This document shows positions 8,425 to 17,190 of a stretch of DNA of 64,000 nt, piece after piece. How positions within the stretch are numbered: position 1 is the first letter of the stretch; the number at the start of each line of letters is the position of its first letter. The stretch is from Thermodesulfobacteriota bacterium (lineage in GTDB: Bacteria > Desulfobacterota > GWC2-55-46): NCBI GenBank assembly GCA_030583865.1, contig CP129479.1:1946819-2010818 (forward strand). Direction: 5' to 3'. A program made the position numbers and the translations under genes. Under the pieces are notes generated by a model that saw only the letters and a program-made list of their open reading frames with translations, did no database searches and was not told where the DNA came from.

Positions 8425-9969
8425 ATGTGGGACCGGATAATAGAGCCGGGCCGCAACTGCTTCGGGAATTCCGCCGTCGAGGAATCGGGGGTCTACGTCG
8501 ACGGCGCGGAATACTATAGCGCCTTCTACCGCGCGGCCCTCAAAGCGCGGAGATACATAATAATCTCCGGCTGGCAGTTCGACAGCGAGGTGTCCCTCAT
8601 CCGCGGCCCGGAGGCCATGAGGGCAAGGCGGGATGTGACGCTTCTCAAGTTCCTCGATTCGCTCTGCAGGAGGAACCCGGAGCTCCGCGTCTACATACTC
8701 GCCTGGGACTTCAGCCTCATATTCCTGCACGAGCGCGAATGGATGCAGGAGGTGGTCTTCAACTGGTCCACGAGCGAGCGCCTCCTCTTCCGCTTCGACG
8801 GCAAGCACGCCATAGGCGCGAGCCAGCACCAGAAATACACGGTCATAGACGGGGCCATAGCCTTCCTCGGCGGCATGGACTTCGCCGCAGGCAGGTGGGA
8901 CGACAGGCGCCATCTCGCGCGGAACCCCGATAGGACCAACCCTGACGGAAAGTCCTACGCCCCCTACCATGACATGCAGGCCTACTTCACCGGCCCGCTC
9001 GTCTCCGACCTTTCAAGGATGTTCGAGGAGCGCTGGAGGCTTTCGGCGGGAAACGAGATCCGTCTTCCCGGCCCCCTCGAAGGCGACTACCTGCCGACGG
9101 GAATAGGGACACCCATACGGGCCAGGAGCGCTTCGCTCAGCAGGACCCAGGGCAAGACGTTCTTCAGGCCCGACGGGCCCGTGAAGGAGATACGGGCCCT
9201 CTTCCTCGACGCCATAAAGGCCGCCCGGAAGCTCGTCTACATCGAAAGCCAGTACTTCAGCTCGCATGCAATATACAGGGCTTTGACGGAAAGGATGGAG
9301 GACGGGTCGGCCCCCAAGCTCGACATAGTCATCATACTCCCCATGAAGCCCCACGCGCTCGTGGAGGAGCTCTCAGTGGGCCTCCTTCAGACGCGGATAC
9401 TGAGCCTTTTGAGGCAGACGGCCAAACGCCAGGGCCACTCGCTCGGCATCTACTATTCGGCGGCGCCTGGAGAGGGCGGGGAAGAGGTCCCGGTGTACAT
9501 ACATTCCAAGATAATGATAGTGGACGACAGGTTCCTTACCGTGGGCTCGGCTAACGCCACGAACAGGAGCATGGGGCTTGACTCGGAGCTGAATATCTCG
9601 TGGGAGGCCTGTTCTCTCCGGGACTTGAGCCTCATCCGTTCAATAAGGGAGTTCAGGGCGGGTCTCCTCGCCGAATACATCGGGACCGACTCCGGGATAG
9701 ACATGAGGAGGCTTAGGAGGCCGCCGGGACTTGTCGAGTACCTCGACTACCTGGCGGAGACCAGGCTGTACCGGCTCCAGAGGCACAACATAAGCGGCTA
9801 TCTTGCAGGCAATGAGATCCTGAAGGCGCTCGATGAGCTCCTGATGGACCCGGAAAAGGCATTCATAGAAGAGAACGTCTTCGAGATATTCTCTCCGGAC
9901 GTTGCGTCGGCCTTCTCCGAAGGGATGACCTTATTCAAGAAATACCTCTTCAGGAAACGCGCCGGCTGA
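8425..9969 (+). CDS. Phospholipase D-like / cardiolipin synthase-like protein
   Basis: A 514-residue protein with two HKD catalytic motifs, HQKYTVID (about residue 135) and HSKIMIVDD (about 362), the pair that forms one active site in the phospholipase D superfamily. It may transfer phosphatidyl groups or hydrolyse phosphodiesters. Unlike classic cardiolipin synthases, it has no N-terminal membrane helices. ATG 8425 is preferred because GGAGGT precedes it by 11 bases and it clears the upstream gene; the frame remains open to 8377. An intrinsic terminator follows. Confidence 0.87.
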   Translation: MWDRIIEPGRNCFGNSAVEESGVYVDGAEYYSAFYRAALKARRYIIISGWQFDSEVSLIRGPEAMRARRDVTLLKFLDSLCRRNPELRVYILAWDFSLIFLHEREWMQEVVFNWSTSERLLFRFDGKHAIGASQHQKYTVIDGAIAFLGGMDFAAGRWDDRRHLARNPDRTNPDGKSYAPYHDMQAYFTGPLVSDLSRMFEERWRLSAGNEIRLPGPLEGDYLPTGIGTPIRARSASLSRTQGKTFFRPDGPVKEIRALFLDAIKAARKLVYIESQYFSSHAIYRALTERMEDGSAPKLDIVIILPMKPHALVEELSVGLLQTRILSLLRQTAKRQGHSLGIYYSAAPGEGGEEVPVYIHSKIMIVDDRFLTVGSANATNRSMGLDSELNISWEACSLRDLSLIRSIREFRAGLLAEYIGTDSGIDMRRLRRPPGLVEYLDYLAETRLYRLQRHNISGYLAGNEILKALDELLMDPEKAFIEENVFEIFSPDVASAFSEGMTLFKKYLFRKRAG

Positions 9970-9975
9970 AATGCA

Positions 9976-9998
9976 AAAGCCCGGCATGGCCGGGCTTT
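9976..9998 (+). terminator. Hairpin terminator between convergent genes
   Basis: A 10-base-pair stem, AAAGCCCGGC with loop ATG and arm GCCGGGCTTT, lies directly after the PLD stop and 23 bases beyond the helicase stop on the other strand. The A- and T-rich stem ends make it usable from both sides. Confidence 0.75.
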
Positions 9999-10020
9999 AT
10001 CGTTCTATCCAAGGCCTGTA

Positions 10021-11625
10021 TTATTTCCTGAGGGCCCTGGGCTTTGCCGGGGCCACCGCCACCTTCCTCCCCGAGATTATCGAGCGGTGCATGAACTCGA
10101 TTATCTTTTCAGCTGACTCCCTCGGCACCTCGACGAATGTGAAGGACTCGAATATGCTGACCTTCTTTATCTGCTGCCTCGGGAGGTCGGCCTTTTTCGA
10201 TATCGCGTCAACAATGTCCATTGCGCTTACGCCCTGCTCCCTGCCGATGGTCATGAAGAGCCTCGCCATGCCGGGTGCCGCCCCGGTGTCGTCGAGCGAG
10301 CCCCTCTCATCCATTTCTTCGGGGGCCCTGTCAAAGCCTTCGAGCTGGAACTTAAGGAGCGCCGCGAGCGCCTCGACGGGCTTAAGCCTCTCCGAGAGCT
10401 TCTCGGCCATGCCGAGGAACCTGTCGAACTTCTTGTCGTCGATGAACTCGTTTATCTTCTCCTCCAGGGAGGCGAGCCTTACGCCGAGGACCTCTTCCCT
10501 GCTGGGGAGCTTGCCCTTCTTTATCTCCGCCTTGGACACTGCCTTTATGAGCCGGAATTGCCTGTCCTCCCTCGGGGTGACGAAGGTTATTGCCACCCCT
10601 TCCCTTCCGGCCCTGCCGGTCCTCCCGATCCTGTGCACGTACGATTCGGGGTTCTGCGGGATTGAATAGTTCACGACGTGGGAGATGCTGCTTATGTCGA
10701 GGCCGCGCGCGGCGACGTCGGTTGCGACGAGCACGTCCACCTTGCCGCCCTTGAATTTCTTGAGCACGGCCTCCCTCTGCGACTGCGTGTAGTCGCCGTG
10801 CATGGCGTCCGCGTCGTATCCGCGGAGTTTGAGGTTAGAGGTGACCTCGTCCACCTCTTTCTTGGTGTGGCAGAAGACCAGGAACGTGCCCTCGGCGTCG
10901 AAGTCGATGAGCCTCGAGAGCGCGTCCATCTTGTCCGAATTCCTCAGCTCGTAGACTATCTGCCGTATCTTCGCCGCAGTGAGCGTGTCAGCGGCTATCC
11001 GGACCCTCTCCGGGCTCTTCATGTATCTCTTGGATATCCGGAGGACCTCTTCGGGCATGGTCGCGGAGAAAAGGAGCGTCTGCCTGGCCTCCGGCGTGTC
11101 CTTGAGTATCTTCGTGATGTCGTCGATGAAGCCCATGTCGAGCATCTCGTCGGCCTCGTCGAGGACCACGATCCTTACGTCCTTCAGAGAAAGCGTCCGC
11201 CTCTCTATGTGGTCCAATACCCTGCCGGGCGTGCCTACGACGATCTGGACACCTTTGGCTATGGCCTTTATCTGACGGTCTATTGAGGTCCCGCCGTAGA
11301 CCGGAAGGGCGTGCACCTTCTTGTAGGCCCCGAGCTTGTTTATCTCCTCGGCGGCCTGGATCGCGAGCTCCCTCGTCGGCGCGAGAATGATGGCCTGGAC
11401 CGGGCCCCTGCCCTTGTCGACCTTTTCTATCACGGGTATGCCGAATGCTGCCGTCTTCCCGGTGCCTGTCTGCGCCTGGCCTATCACGTCCTTCCCGGAC
11501 AGAAGGAGCGGTATCGTCTTCTCCTGTATGGGGGTCGGCTCCTCGAACCCCATTGCCGCCACTGCCTTCATGACCTCCGGCGAGAGTCCGAAGTCATTGA
11601 AACTCTTCTTTTCCCTGCTTTCCAA
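10021..11625 (-). CDS. deaD: DEAD-box ATP-dependent RNA helicase, DeaD/CsdA type
   Basis: About 534 residues. All DEAD-box motifs appear in order: the Q motif region PTPIQ, motif I AQTGTGKT, PTRELA, GTPGR, DEAD, SAT and the C-terminal HRIGRTGR. A DbpA-type RNA-binding domain (about the last 75 residues) places it with DeaD/CshA rather than RhlE. These helicases help ribosome assembly and mRNA turnover, especially in the cold. No upstream ATG is available. TTG 11625 follows AAGGAG by 11 bases, and an in-frame TTG at 11649 is an alternative start. Confidence 0.92.
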   Translation of the reverse strand: MESREKKSFNDFGLSPEVMKAVAAMGFEEPTPIQEKTIPLLLSGKDVIGQAQTGTGKTAAFGIPVIEKVDKGRGPVQAIILAPTRELAIQAAEEINKLGAYKKVHALPVYGGTSIDRQIKAIAKGVQIVVGTPGRVLDHIERRTLSLKDVRIVVLDEADEMLDMGFIDDITKILKDTPEARQTLLFSATMPEEVLRISKRYMKSPERVRIAADTLTAAKIRQIVYELRNSDKMDALSRLIDFDAEGTFLVFCHTKKEVDEVTSNLKLRGYDADAMHGDYTQSQREAVLKKFKGGKVDVLVATDVAARGLDISSISHVVNYSIPQNPESYVHRIGRTGRAGREGVAITFVTPREDRQFRLIKAVSKAEIKKGKLPSREEVLGVRLASLEEKINEFIDDKKFDRFLGMAEKLSERLKPVEALAALLKFQLEGFDRAPEEMDERGSLDDTGAAPGMARLFMTIGREQGVSAMDIVDAISKKADLPRQQIKKVSIFESFTFVEVPRESAEKIIEFMHRSIISGRKVAVAPAKPRALRK

Positions 11626-12024
11626 TTGTGTTCCGTCTCCTTTTTGCAATCTGTGGTGATTTAATCTTCAAATATATCATGGAAGCGGTCATTTTGGTAA
11701 CGAAATCGGCCCATGTCCCACGATTCCGGTTCAATTCCAAAGTATTGGGGAATTGCCTTCTCAGGCGGCCCGGGCGCAAAAAAAGCCGGGAGTGGGCGCT
11801 CCCGGCAAGAGGGGGGTAAACAGGGCTCCCACGGAAAAACAGGGAACCATGCTGGAAAAAACTTTAGCAGGGTTTTCCGGGTTGTCAACATGGTTTACAG
11901 AAATTTCTTTTGTGCAGAGCCGTTTTTACAGCTGCCTGCAAAGTTTTTTACGGCTATATAAAAACTGGGCACAATGAGCATTAATTTACGCCTGGCAGAC
12001 AGACCAGGGTGAAAAGCGATTTTT
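11626..12024. other. Intergenic region between dinB and deaD
   Basis: This 399-base region is AT-richer than its surroundings. It holds the deaD leader (a possible minus-strand TTACCA-N18-TATATT promoter) and a minus-strand terminator at 11778-11806. No gene was recognised; the short open frames here lack family-like sequence and good ribosome sites. Confidence 0.5.
11778..11806 (-). terminator. Rho-independent terminator downstream of dinB
   Basis: Stem GCCGGGAG/CTCCCGGC (11785-11806) has a six-base loop. On the minus strand it is followed by seven T residues. It lies 220 bases beyond the dinB stop and would end the lexA-DUF6504-dinB transcript. Confidence 0.75.
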
Positions 12025-13263
12025 TCACCTTACATCGACCCTCTTAACACCCTCGGGCCTCCACGCCGGGGATATTACGCCGGCAGGGTCGTCCCAGGGG
12101 TCCTTCTCAAAGAGCGCGGCCCATGTGACGGTCGAGGAGCCGAAGGACCTGTTCAGGCCGTCCATTGCGCCGAGGAGCCTCTCGCGCCTCCGGTCGTCCT
12201 CGAAAAGCTGCATCTGGAGCGAGCCCTTTGAGATGTCCGAGAGCGTGACGCCGAGGAGACGCACCGCTGTCTTAAGACGCAGGCCTTCGAGTATCCCCAA
12301 TGCCGCCGAGTATATGGCCCGCGTGTCGTTCGTCGGGGCCGGGAGGGTCTTCTGCTTCGAGAAGGTATAGAAGTCCGGATACCTTATGGTAAGGGCCACT
12401 TTGCGGCCATAGAGGCTGTGCTCCCTTGCCCTTGCGCCGACCTTCTCGGACAACTTCAGCATGTGCCTCCTTATTACCGGCTTATCCGAGGCGTCGACAG
12501 GCAGTGTCATGGAGTGCCCGACGCTCTTTGCCTCTTCCTCCTGTCCGATGGGCACTACACCGCTCTCGTATATGCCCCGCCCCATCAATTTAAGCCTCTC
12601 GCCTATTATGCCGAAGCGCTCCCTCAAGATGCTCGCCGGGAACCTGCCGAGCTCACCGCAGGTAACGACCCCAAGGGCGGCGAGGTGGGCCGTGAGCCTC
12701 GGGCCTATGCCCCAGAGCTCATTTACCGGCAGGTCCTCGAGGAGGGCCGGGACCTCTTCCGGCGCCAGGACGACAAGACCGTCGGGCTTTTTCATGTCGG
12801 ATGCGAGCTTTGCGATGAGCTTATTCGGGGCTATGCCTATGGAGCATGTAAGGCGGCTCCCGAGCTCCTCCCGTATCCTCTTCTTTACTGCCGCTGCAAG
12901 GGCCGAGGGAGAGCCGTATGCAGAGAGGCAGCCCGTTATGTCCACGAACGCCTCGTCGATGGAATACGCCTCGACCATCGGCGAGAAGTCCTTCAGTATC
13001 CCGATTATCCGGACCGAGGCGTCGGTGTATTTGCGGTTGTCCCCTGCGACGAATATAAGGCCGGGGCAGGCCCTTTTGGCCTCGACCCTGTTCATGCCGG
13101 TCTTTACGCCGAACGCCCTTGCCTCGTAGGAGGCGGTCGTCACTACGGTCCTCTGGGCCGAGCCCACGACCGCTATGGGCTTTCCTCTCAGGGAGGGGTT
13201 CGCCTGCTGCTCTACCGAGGCGAAAAAGGCGTTCATGTCGATGTGCATGATGAGGCGGCCCAA
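12025..13263 (-). CDS. dinB: DNA polymerase IV (Y-family translesion polymerase)
   Basis: A 412-residue Y-family polymerase for translesion synthesis. Catalytic carboxylates are visible in HIDMNAFFASVEQ at the N-terminus and YSIDEAFVDI near residue 100. The little-finger domain and a C-terminal tail follow. The start is TTG 13263, directly after the TAA of the DUF6504 gene and eight bases after GAGGAGG; the next ATG, five codons on, would be too far from that site. Being downstream of lexA and DUF6504 marks it as an SOS gene. Confidence 0.92.
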   Translation of the reverse strand: MGRLIMHIDMNAFFASVEQQANPSLRGKPIAVVGSAQRTVVTTASYEARAFGVKTGMNRVEAKRACPGLIFVAGDNRKYTDASVRIIGILKDFSPMVEAYSIDEAFVDITGCLSAYGSPSALAAAVKKRIREELGSRLTCSIGIAPNKLIAKLASDMKKPDGLVVLAPEEVPALLEDLPVNELWGIGPRLTAHLAALGVVTCGELGRFPASILRERFGIIGERLKLMGRGIYESGVVPIGQEEEAKSVGHSMTLPVDASDKPVIRRHMLKLSEKVGARAREHSLYGRKVALTIRYPDFYTFSKQKTLPAPTNDTRAIYSAALGILEGLRLKTAVRLLGVTLSDISKGSLQMQLFEDDRRRERLLGAMDGLNRSFGSSTVTWAALFEKDPWDDPAGVISPAWRPEGVKRVDVR

Positions 13264-13500
13264 TTACTCGACCTCCTCGATCGACCAGCCGAGGCTCGAC
13301 GAGTCATAGGCGAGCTCGAAAAGCGTTGCGCCGTCAGAGACCGTGAAATGGAGGATGCGCGCGCTCCCCTCCCTGGACGCCCAAGTGTATGTTATTTCCT
13401 TTACGCCGTATACCCGCCCCCTCCATTTGAACTTTACAGGCCTTACCCCCTTGTCGAAGATTGCCACGACCTTTATCGGGTCCTTTACCTTTGTCGCCAT
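13264..13500 (-). CDS. DUF6504-like small protein, partner of translesion polymerase
   Basis: A 78-residue protein without signal peptide or membrane segment. Its core (PVKFKWRGRVYGVKEI followed by a W and a C-terminal YDSSSLGWSIEEV) resembles DUF6504 proteins, which I know mostly from genes beside imuB/dinB-type polymerases. That family link is from memory. Its stop abuts the dinB start codon, so it is co-translated with the polymerase. A family 1 repeat separates it from lexA upstream. Function unknown; a polymerase accessory role is an inference. Confidence 0.7.
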   Translation of the reverse strand: MATKVKDPIKVVAIFDKGVRPVKFKWRGRVYGVKEITYTWASREGSARILHFTVSDGATLFELAYDSSSLGWSIEEVE

Positions 13501-13560
13501 TGCACATCCCCAAGGGCATCTGACGGCGGTCTCTCGCCTGCGATGCCCGGTTACGCTATT

Positions 13561-13695
13561 CCAACCTCTAAAAATCAGAGATTTTTCCCGCAACAAGGAG
13601 GGGCGGGAATAAAAAGCGGAGCATATATGAACAATATGTGAGCATTTTTATTCCCGGCCCGACGCAGAGTCCGGGGAAAAAGATCAATTTTTAGG
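13561..13695. repeat. Family 1 palindromic repeat, long form
   Basis: Outer arms (CCTCTAAAAATCAGAGAT... and its imperfect mirror ending AATTTTTAGG) enclose an inner palindrome (GCGGGAATAAAAAGCGGAGC / GAGCATTTTTATTCCCGGCC). It lies between lexA and DUF6504, starting two bases after the lexA stop, and would form a long hairpin in the shared mRNA. Confidence 0.85.
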
Positions 13696-13696
13696 C

Positions 13697-14314
13697 CTAT
13701 TCAAGCCGCCTTATTACGGATATGACCTTTCCTATAATGGCGAAATCGCTGCCGTCTTTGACTACGATAGGCTCCATCGAATGGTTCTCGGGCTTAAGTA
13801 CGACCCTCCCGCCGGTCTTCAATAGCCTCTTGACAGTGGCCTCGTTATCCACGAGGGCCACGACTATGTCTCCGCCCGAGGCGTCGGGCTGGGGCCTTAC
13901 GACCACGAGGTCGCCCTCGGAGATGCCCGCTTCCACCATGCTCTCTCCCTCGACCTTCAAAAGGAACGCGTCCCTGCACTTGAAGAAGCGCTCATCGAGC
14001 ACCACATGGCCGAGTACGTCCTCGACCGCCTCTTCAGGCGCGCCCGCCCTCACCCGTCCGGCTATCGGCAGAAGGACGCCGCCCTGTTGCGCCCTGTTGC
14101 GCCCAAGGAGGGAGATCGCGCGCGATGCCGAGCCGCCCCTTTTTATGAAGCCCTTCTTTTCGAGGGCAACAAGGTGCTTTGCGGCGTTCTTCGGCCCCTT
14201 TATCCCGAACCTGGCGCATATGTCCCTAAGGGAAGGCGGGTAGCCCGCCTCCCCTATGAACTCGCGGAGGAAATCGAGTATCTCTTTCTGGCGTGATGTA
14301 AGCTCGCTGTCCAT
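13697..14314 (-). CDS. lexA: LexA repressor
   Basis: A 205-residue SOS repressor and self-cleaving protease. The N-terminal winged helix-turn-helix (1-65) is followed by the S24 peptidase domain. The Ala-Gly cleavage site lies in GRVRAGAPEE (about residue 88), the catalytic serine in VEGESMVEAG and the lysine in ATVKRLLK. It heads a group with DUF6504 and dinB. A strong dyad between its -10 element and start codon is a likely autoregulatory operator. No Shine-Dalgarno is visible, and the leader would be only about 15 bases. Confidence 0.95.
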   Translation of the reverse strand: MDSELTSRQKEILDFLREFIGEAGYPPSLRDICARFGIKGPKNAAKHLVALEKKGFIKRGGSASRAISLLGRNRAQQGGVLLPIAGRVRAGAPEEAVEDVLGHVVLDERFFKCRDAFLLKVEGESMVEAGISEGDLVVVRPQPDASGGDIVVALVDNEATVKRLLKTGGRVVLKPENHSMEPIVVKDGSDFAIIGKVISVIRRLE

Positions 14315-14335
14315 AGGGCTACATTTGTTACCCTA
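14314..14335. promoter_or_regulatory. Candidate LexA operator (22-base dyad)
   Basis: The half-site TAGGGnnACA is mirrored by TGTnnCCCTA with a two-base centre, giving 16 symmetric positions. It abuts the lexA -10 and touches the start codon, an ideal place for autorepression. The motif is neither the E. coli nor the Bacillus SOS box. Confidence 0.65.
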
Positions 14336-14364
14336 AGGATAATCCAGGAACTTTCGCGTGTCAA
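14336..14364 (-). promoter_or_regulatory. lexA promoter
   Basis: On the minus strand TTGACA (14359-14364) and TATCCT (14336-14341) are 17 bases apart. The -10 directly adjoins the operator dyad. Confidence 0.75.
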
Positions 14365-14445
14365 GGGAAGAAGATGGGAAGAACGGCTATGAGGGAATAG
14401 CCCTAACCATTTGGAATATGAATCATTTCACGGCAAGGCCGGATA

Positions 14446-15933
14446 TCAGCGGCAATTAGAGCTTTTTGCAAGGAGCTCCTCTTTGAGAATGAAGTCAAGG
14501 ATGTCTTTCGCGGAATACGAAAGCTTGCCGGTCTTCTCAAGGACCTCCTTTATAAGGGAGAAGTCCTTGCCGGCCGTTATCAGCGGCTTCTCGACATAGC
14601 CGCACGACCTTACCTGCGGGAGGCCGATATTGGCCATGAGCCCGTTACAGAGGCATTTGCAGCCTTCGGTATCCTCGATTCTGCCGCCCTTACGGACGTA
14701 TTCATCAACAGGCTCTGCCGGGCAGCGATAGCCCAGGGAGCCGCCGTCCTTTTTATAGACGTGCCTCAGGTATCCGAGGTCGCAGACCCTCTCCCTTTCC
14801 TCGAAGACGTCCTTCTCGGAATGCGAGCCTGAGACGGCGGCCACCTTGAAGGGGAAGCCCGTCGGAGACGCCTTGGAATCCGTAAAGACGCGGACCGAGC
14901 CGGATGAGACGGCCGAGAGCACTTCAGCCCGGATCTCATCGGTCAAGCCGGACTCCGCAGAGAATGCGAACGGGGTTCCGGCCTGGATGCCGCTTGCGCC
15001 GAGCGATAGCGCCTCCTTGAGCCTCATGGCCCCGCCGTACGCGCCGGCGAGCCAGAAAGGCACGCCGAGGGCTTTTATGCTGTCGAGGTCGACATCGTCC
15101 TTGGGGCCGTATACCGGTTCATCGTGCTCGTCGAGCCTCAGCGCACCCCTGGGGAGCGCGTTGTGCCCGCCTGCCGAGGCCCCCTCTATGACGAGCCCGT
15201 CCACCCGGCCCGTGCCCTTCTTTACTAGCGTCTGGGCCAGCACCGTAGAGGCGACTATGGCGATGAATGCCGGGCGCTTCAATGTGGGGAGTTCGGCACC
15301 TTCCGCGAACTCATGCGGACTGAACGTAATCCTGAAGTCGTCGTCCTTGTCCGCGCCGAGCACGTTGAGCTTGAGCGAGGCGTCCCTGTTGGCCGCGAAC
15401 TCATCGAGGACGCCTGGTATCTCCCTGGGTATGCCGGCGCCTACCATGACATAATCCACCCCGGCAAGCATCGCCCCGTATATGGAGGCGAGCTGCGGAA
15501 GCTGTATCTTCTCAAGATAATTTATCCCGACCCTGCCGGCGTGCCCCTCCTTCGCAAGATAGACCTCGACGAAGTTGGCTACGGCTATGAGCTCCAGGTG
15601 CGCTTTTGAAAGCGCTGCCGAGCACATGGGCACCGGCTTGAACGGCTCGCCTTCTCCCTTGCCGCCGGGCATGAAATACCTTTCAAGCACGCGCGCGGCC
15701 ATGGCCGGGAAAGGGAACTGCATGAGGGCGCGGCGCATATGCCCGCCTGCGTCTCCTTTCTGCAGCCTCCGGGCAAGTATCATGTCAAGGGCCGTGCCGG
15801 AAACTACCCCGAGCTGGCCCGCTTTTGAGACCATTTTGGCCAGGGTCCAGGAGGATACCCCCGCGCCCATGCCTCCCTGTATCACAAGCGGGCTCCAAAT
15901 GGCAGCGCACTCCTTTAATTCATGAACTTTCAT
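14446..15933 (-). CDS. Nitronate monooxygenase / 2-nitropropane dioxygenase family protein
   Basis: A 495-residue FMN-dependent TIM-barrel protein. The N-terminal WSPLVIQGGMGAGVSS is the FMN-phosphate-side motif of the family, and VIEGASAGGHN near residue 265 carries the catalytic-histidine region. A C-terminal extension of about 120 residues contains a Cys cluster (CKCLCNG near 437), unusual against typical 310-360-residue enzymes. It could oxidise nitronates or act as an enoyl reductase-like flavoprotein. The gene stands alone on the minus strand. Confidence 0.82.
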   Translation of the reverse strand: MKVHELKECAAIWSPLVIQGGMGAGVSSWTLAKMVSKAGQLGVVSGTALDMILARRLQKGDAGGHMRRALMQFPFPAMAARVLERYFMPGGKGEGEPFKPVPMCSAALSKAHLELIAVANFVEVYLAKEGHAGRVGINYLEKIQLPQLASIYGAMLAGVDYVMVGAGIPREIPGVLDEFAANRDASLKLNVLGADKDDDFRITFSPHEFAEGAELPTLKRPAFIAIVASTVLAQTLVKKGTGRVDGLVIEGASAGGHNALPRGALRLDEHDEPVYGPKDDVDLDSIKALGVPFWLAGAYGGAMRLKEALSLGASGIQAGTPFAFSAESGLTDEIRAEVLSAVSSGSVRVFTDSKASPTGFPFKVAAVSGSHSEKDVFEERERVCDLGYLRHVYKKDGGSLGYRCPAEPVDEYVRKGGRIEDTEGCKCLCNGLMANIGLPQVRSCGYVEKPLITAGKDFSLIKEVLEKTGKLSYSAKDILDFILKEELLAKSSNCR

Positions 15934-16283
15934 AATGTGGCGTCCTGATTTGTGGTGAAATGGGGCCTGTTTGGCCTGTGCCTTTGCCGGGAACTTCAGG
16001 AAAATTGGAGTCAGAGGGGATTAAAAGAGGGAATTCCGCAAGCTGAGTCCAGACCTGAACCTTTTTCCTCGTGTATTCTAACCTATTTGCCTTATCATTT
16101 GCAAACAAAGTATCTCAGGGCCCCGGATGATTCAAGGCAACCTCTGAAATCAGCAGGGTGTTGACAAAACCCTGCCAGGCAATCCACGGATGGGTTGCCA
16201 GATTGCGAAGACCTATTCCAAGTCGAGCATTGAGTGACCGGGCTGATTCATTCCGGGCCAAGCCTTGGTTGAAAAGCCCTTCT
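15934..16283. other. Intergenic region with repeat remnants
   Basis: A 350-base gap between mtgA and the monooxygenase gene. Bases 16135-16153 match the left end of family 1 repeats (AGGCAACCTCTGAAATCAG). They run straight into a family 2 repeat that fills most of the rest up to the mtgA stop. No gene or clear promoter was seen. Confidence 0.6.
16153..16275. repeat. Family 2 repeat, copy 1
   Basis: It starts with a hairpin (GCAGGGTGTTGACAAAACCCTGC) and continues with GGCAATCCACGGATGGGTTG and a TCATTCCGG segment, ending near TTGAAAA. The reverse complement of 54705-54835 matches it along the whole length with scattered differences. It ends about eight bases before the mtgA stop codon. Confidence 0.8.
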
Positions 16284-17165
16284 TTACTCCATTGCCTGAA
16301 TGCCGCCGGGCCCATTGATGGTCTCTTGCTCCGGCCCCGGTCCGGGTTCCGGCGCGGACGTATCGGCAGCTTCCTCGCTGGTTTCCGCTTGAGGCGCCCC
16401 GTAAGGTGCTTCCTCTACCGGAACGGCCTCGGGCACGACCGCCTCTTCCAGCGGCCCGGGTTCAAGCTCTTCGAATTCCGGCACCACGAAGCCCCTTTTT
16501 ACCATGATGTTGTATATGACGTCGGCCCTTTTCTCCACATACCGCTGCGTTCCTGAGGCGTTGAGCCGCCTCGGGTTCGGCAGCACGACCGCAAGCCTGG
16601 CCGCCTCCAACGGTGTAAGCTCCGCGGCGGACTTCCCGAAATGATGGCGCGAGGCGGCCTCGACCCCGAATATGCCCTCGCCCCATTCGGCTACGTTCAG
16701 ATAAAGCTCGAGTATCCGGCGCTTCTTTAGCGCCCTTTCGAGCCTCCACGTGATTATCGCCTCCCGTACTTTCCGTATCGGGGATTTCGTCGGCTTAAGG
16801 AAGAGGTTTTTCGCGAGCTGCTGGCTTATGGTCGAGCCCCCGGCCTTGAATTTGCGGGCCTTGAGGTCTTTTTCGAGCGCCTTCTGTATGGCCTCGAAAT
16901 CAAAGCCCTCATGGCTCCAGAACTTGTCGTCCTCGGCTATTATCACCGCCTTCACCATGTGAGGTGATATCCGCGAGTAAGGGACCCATTTGTGGCGGAC
17001 CTTTACCTTCTTGCCAGCGGCCTTCCACTCGGCCTCCCTGTGCTCCATCATGGCGGTCTTCTCCGGGTTTTCCTTTTCAAGGCGCGAGACATCCGGGAAG
17101 AACGCAAGATAGAGGATGGAAAGTATGGGTATCGATATCAGGACGGCGTAGAACGCCTTTTTCAC
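16284..17165 (-). CDS. mtgA: Monofunctional biosynthetic peptidoglycan transglycosylase
   Basis: A 293-residue GT51 enzyme polymerising lipid II into glycan strands. An N-terminal membrane anchor (2-23) precedes the GT51 domain, with the catalytic glutamate in AEDDKFWSHEGFD, then GGSTISQQLAKNLFL and RKVREAI. The last 65 residues are rich in Pro, Glu and Ala, a low-complexity tail not needed for the fold. The start is GTG 17165. No transpeptidase domain is present. Confidence 0.92.
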   Translation of the reverse strand: MKKAFYAVLISIPILSILYLAFFPDVSRLEKENPEKTAMMEHREAEWKAAGKKVKVRHKWVPYSRISPHMVKAVIIAEDDKFWSHEGFDFEAIQKALEKDLKARKFKAGGSTISQQLAKNLFLKPTKSPIRKVREAIITWRLERALKKRRILELYLNVAEWGEGIFGVEAASRHHFGKSAAELTPLEAARLAVVLPNPRRLNASGTQRYVEKRADVIYNIMVKRGFVVPEFEELEPGPLEEAVVPEAVPVEEAPYGAPQAETSEEAADTSAPEPGPGPEQETINGPGGIQAME

Positions 17166-17190
17166 CGGACTGACCTTTTTAGCGGGTTAT

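Noticed and set aside
12025-13263. dinB considered as an ImuB-type inactive polymerase
   Set aside because: The catalytic carboxylates (DMNAFF and SIDEAF) are intact and no imuA or dnaE2 is adjacent.
12418-13641. A 407-codon open frame on the plus strand opposite dinB and DUF6504
   Set aside because: It is a by-product of GC-rich codon use; its protein is rich in Arg, Tyr and Pro with no family motif, while the opposite strand encodes a full DNA polymerase IV.
14386-14405. Second LexA operator upstream of the lexA promoter (GAGGG...CCCTAA)
   Set aside because: The half-site spacing differs from the main dyad and the inner ACA/TGT blocks are missing.
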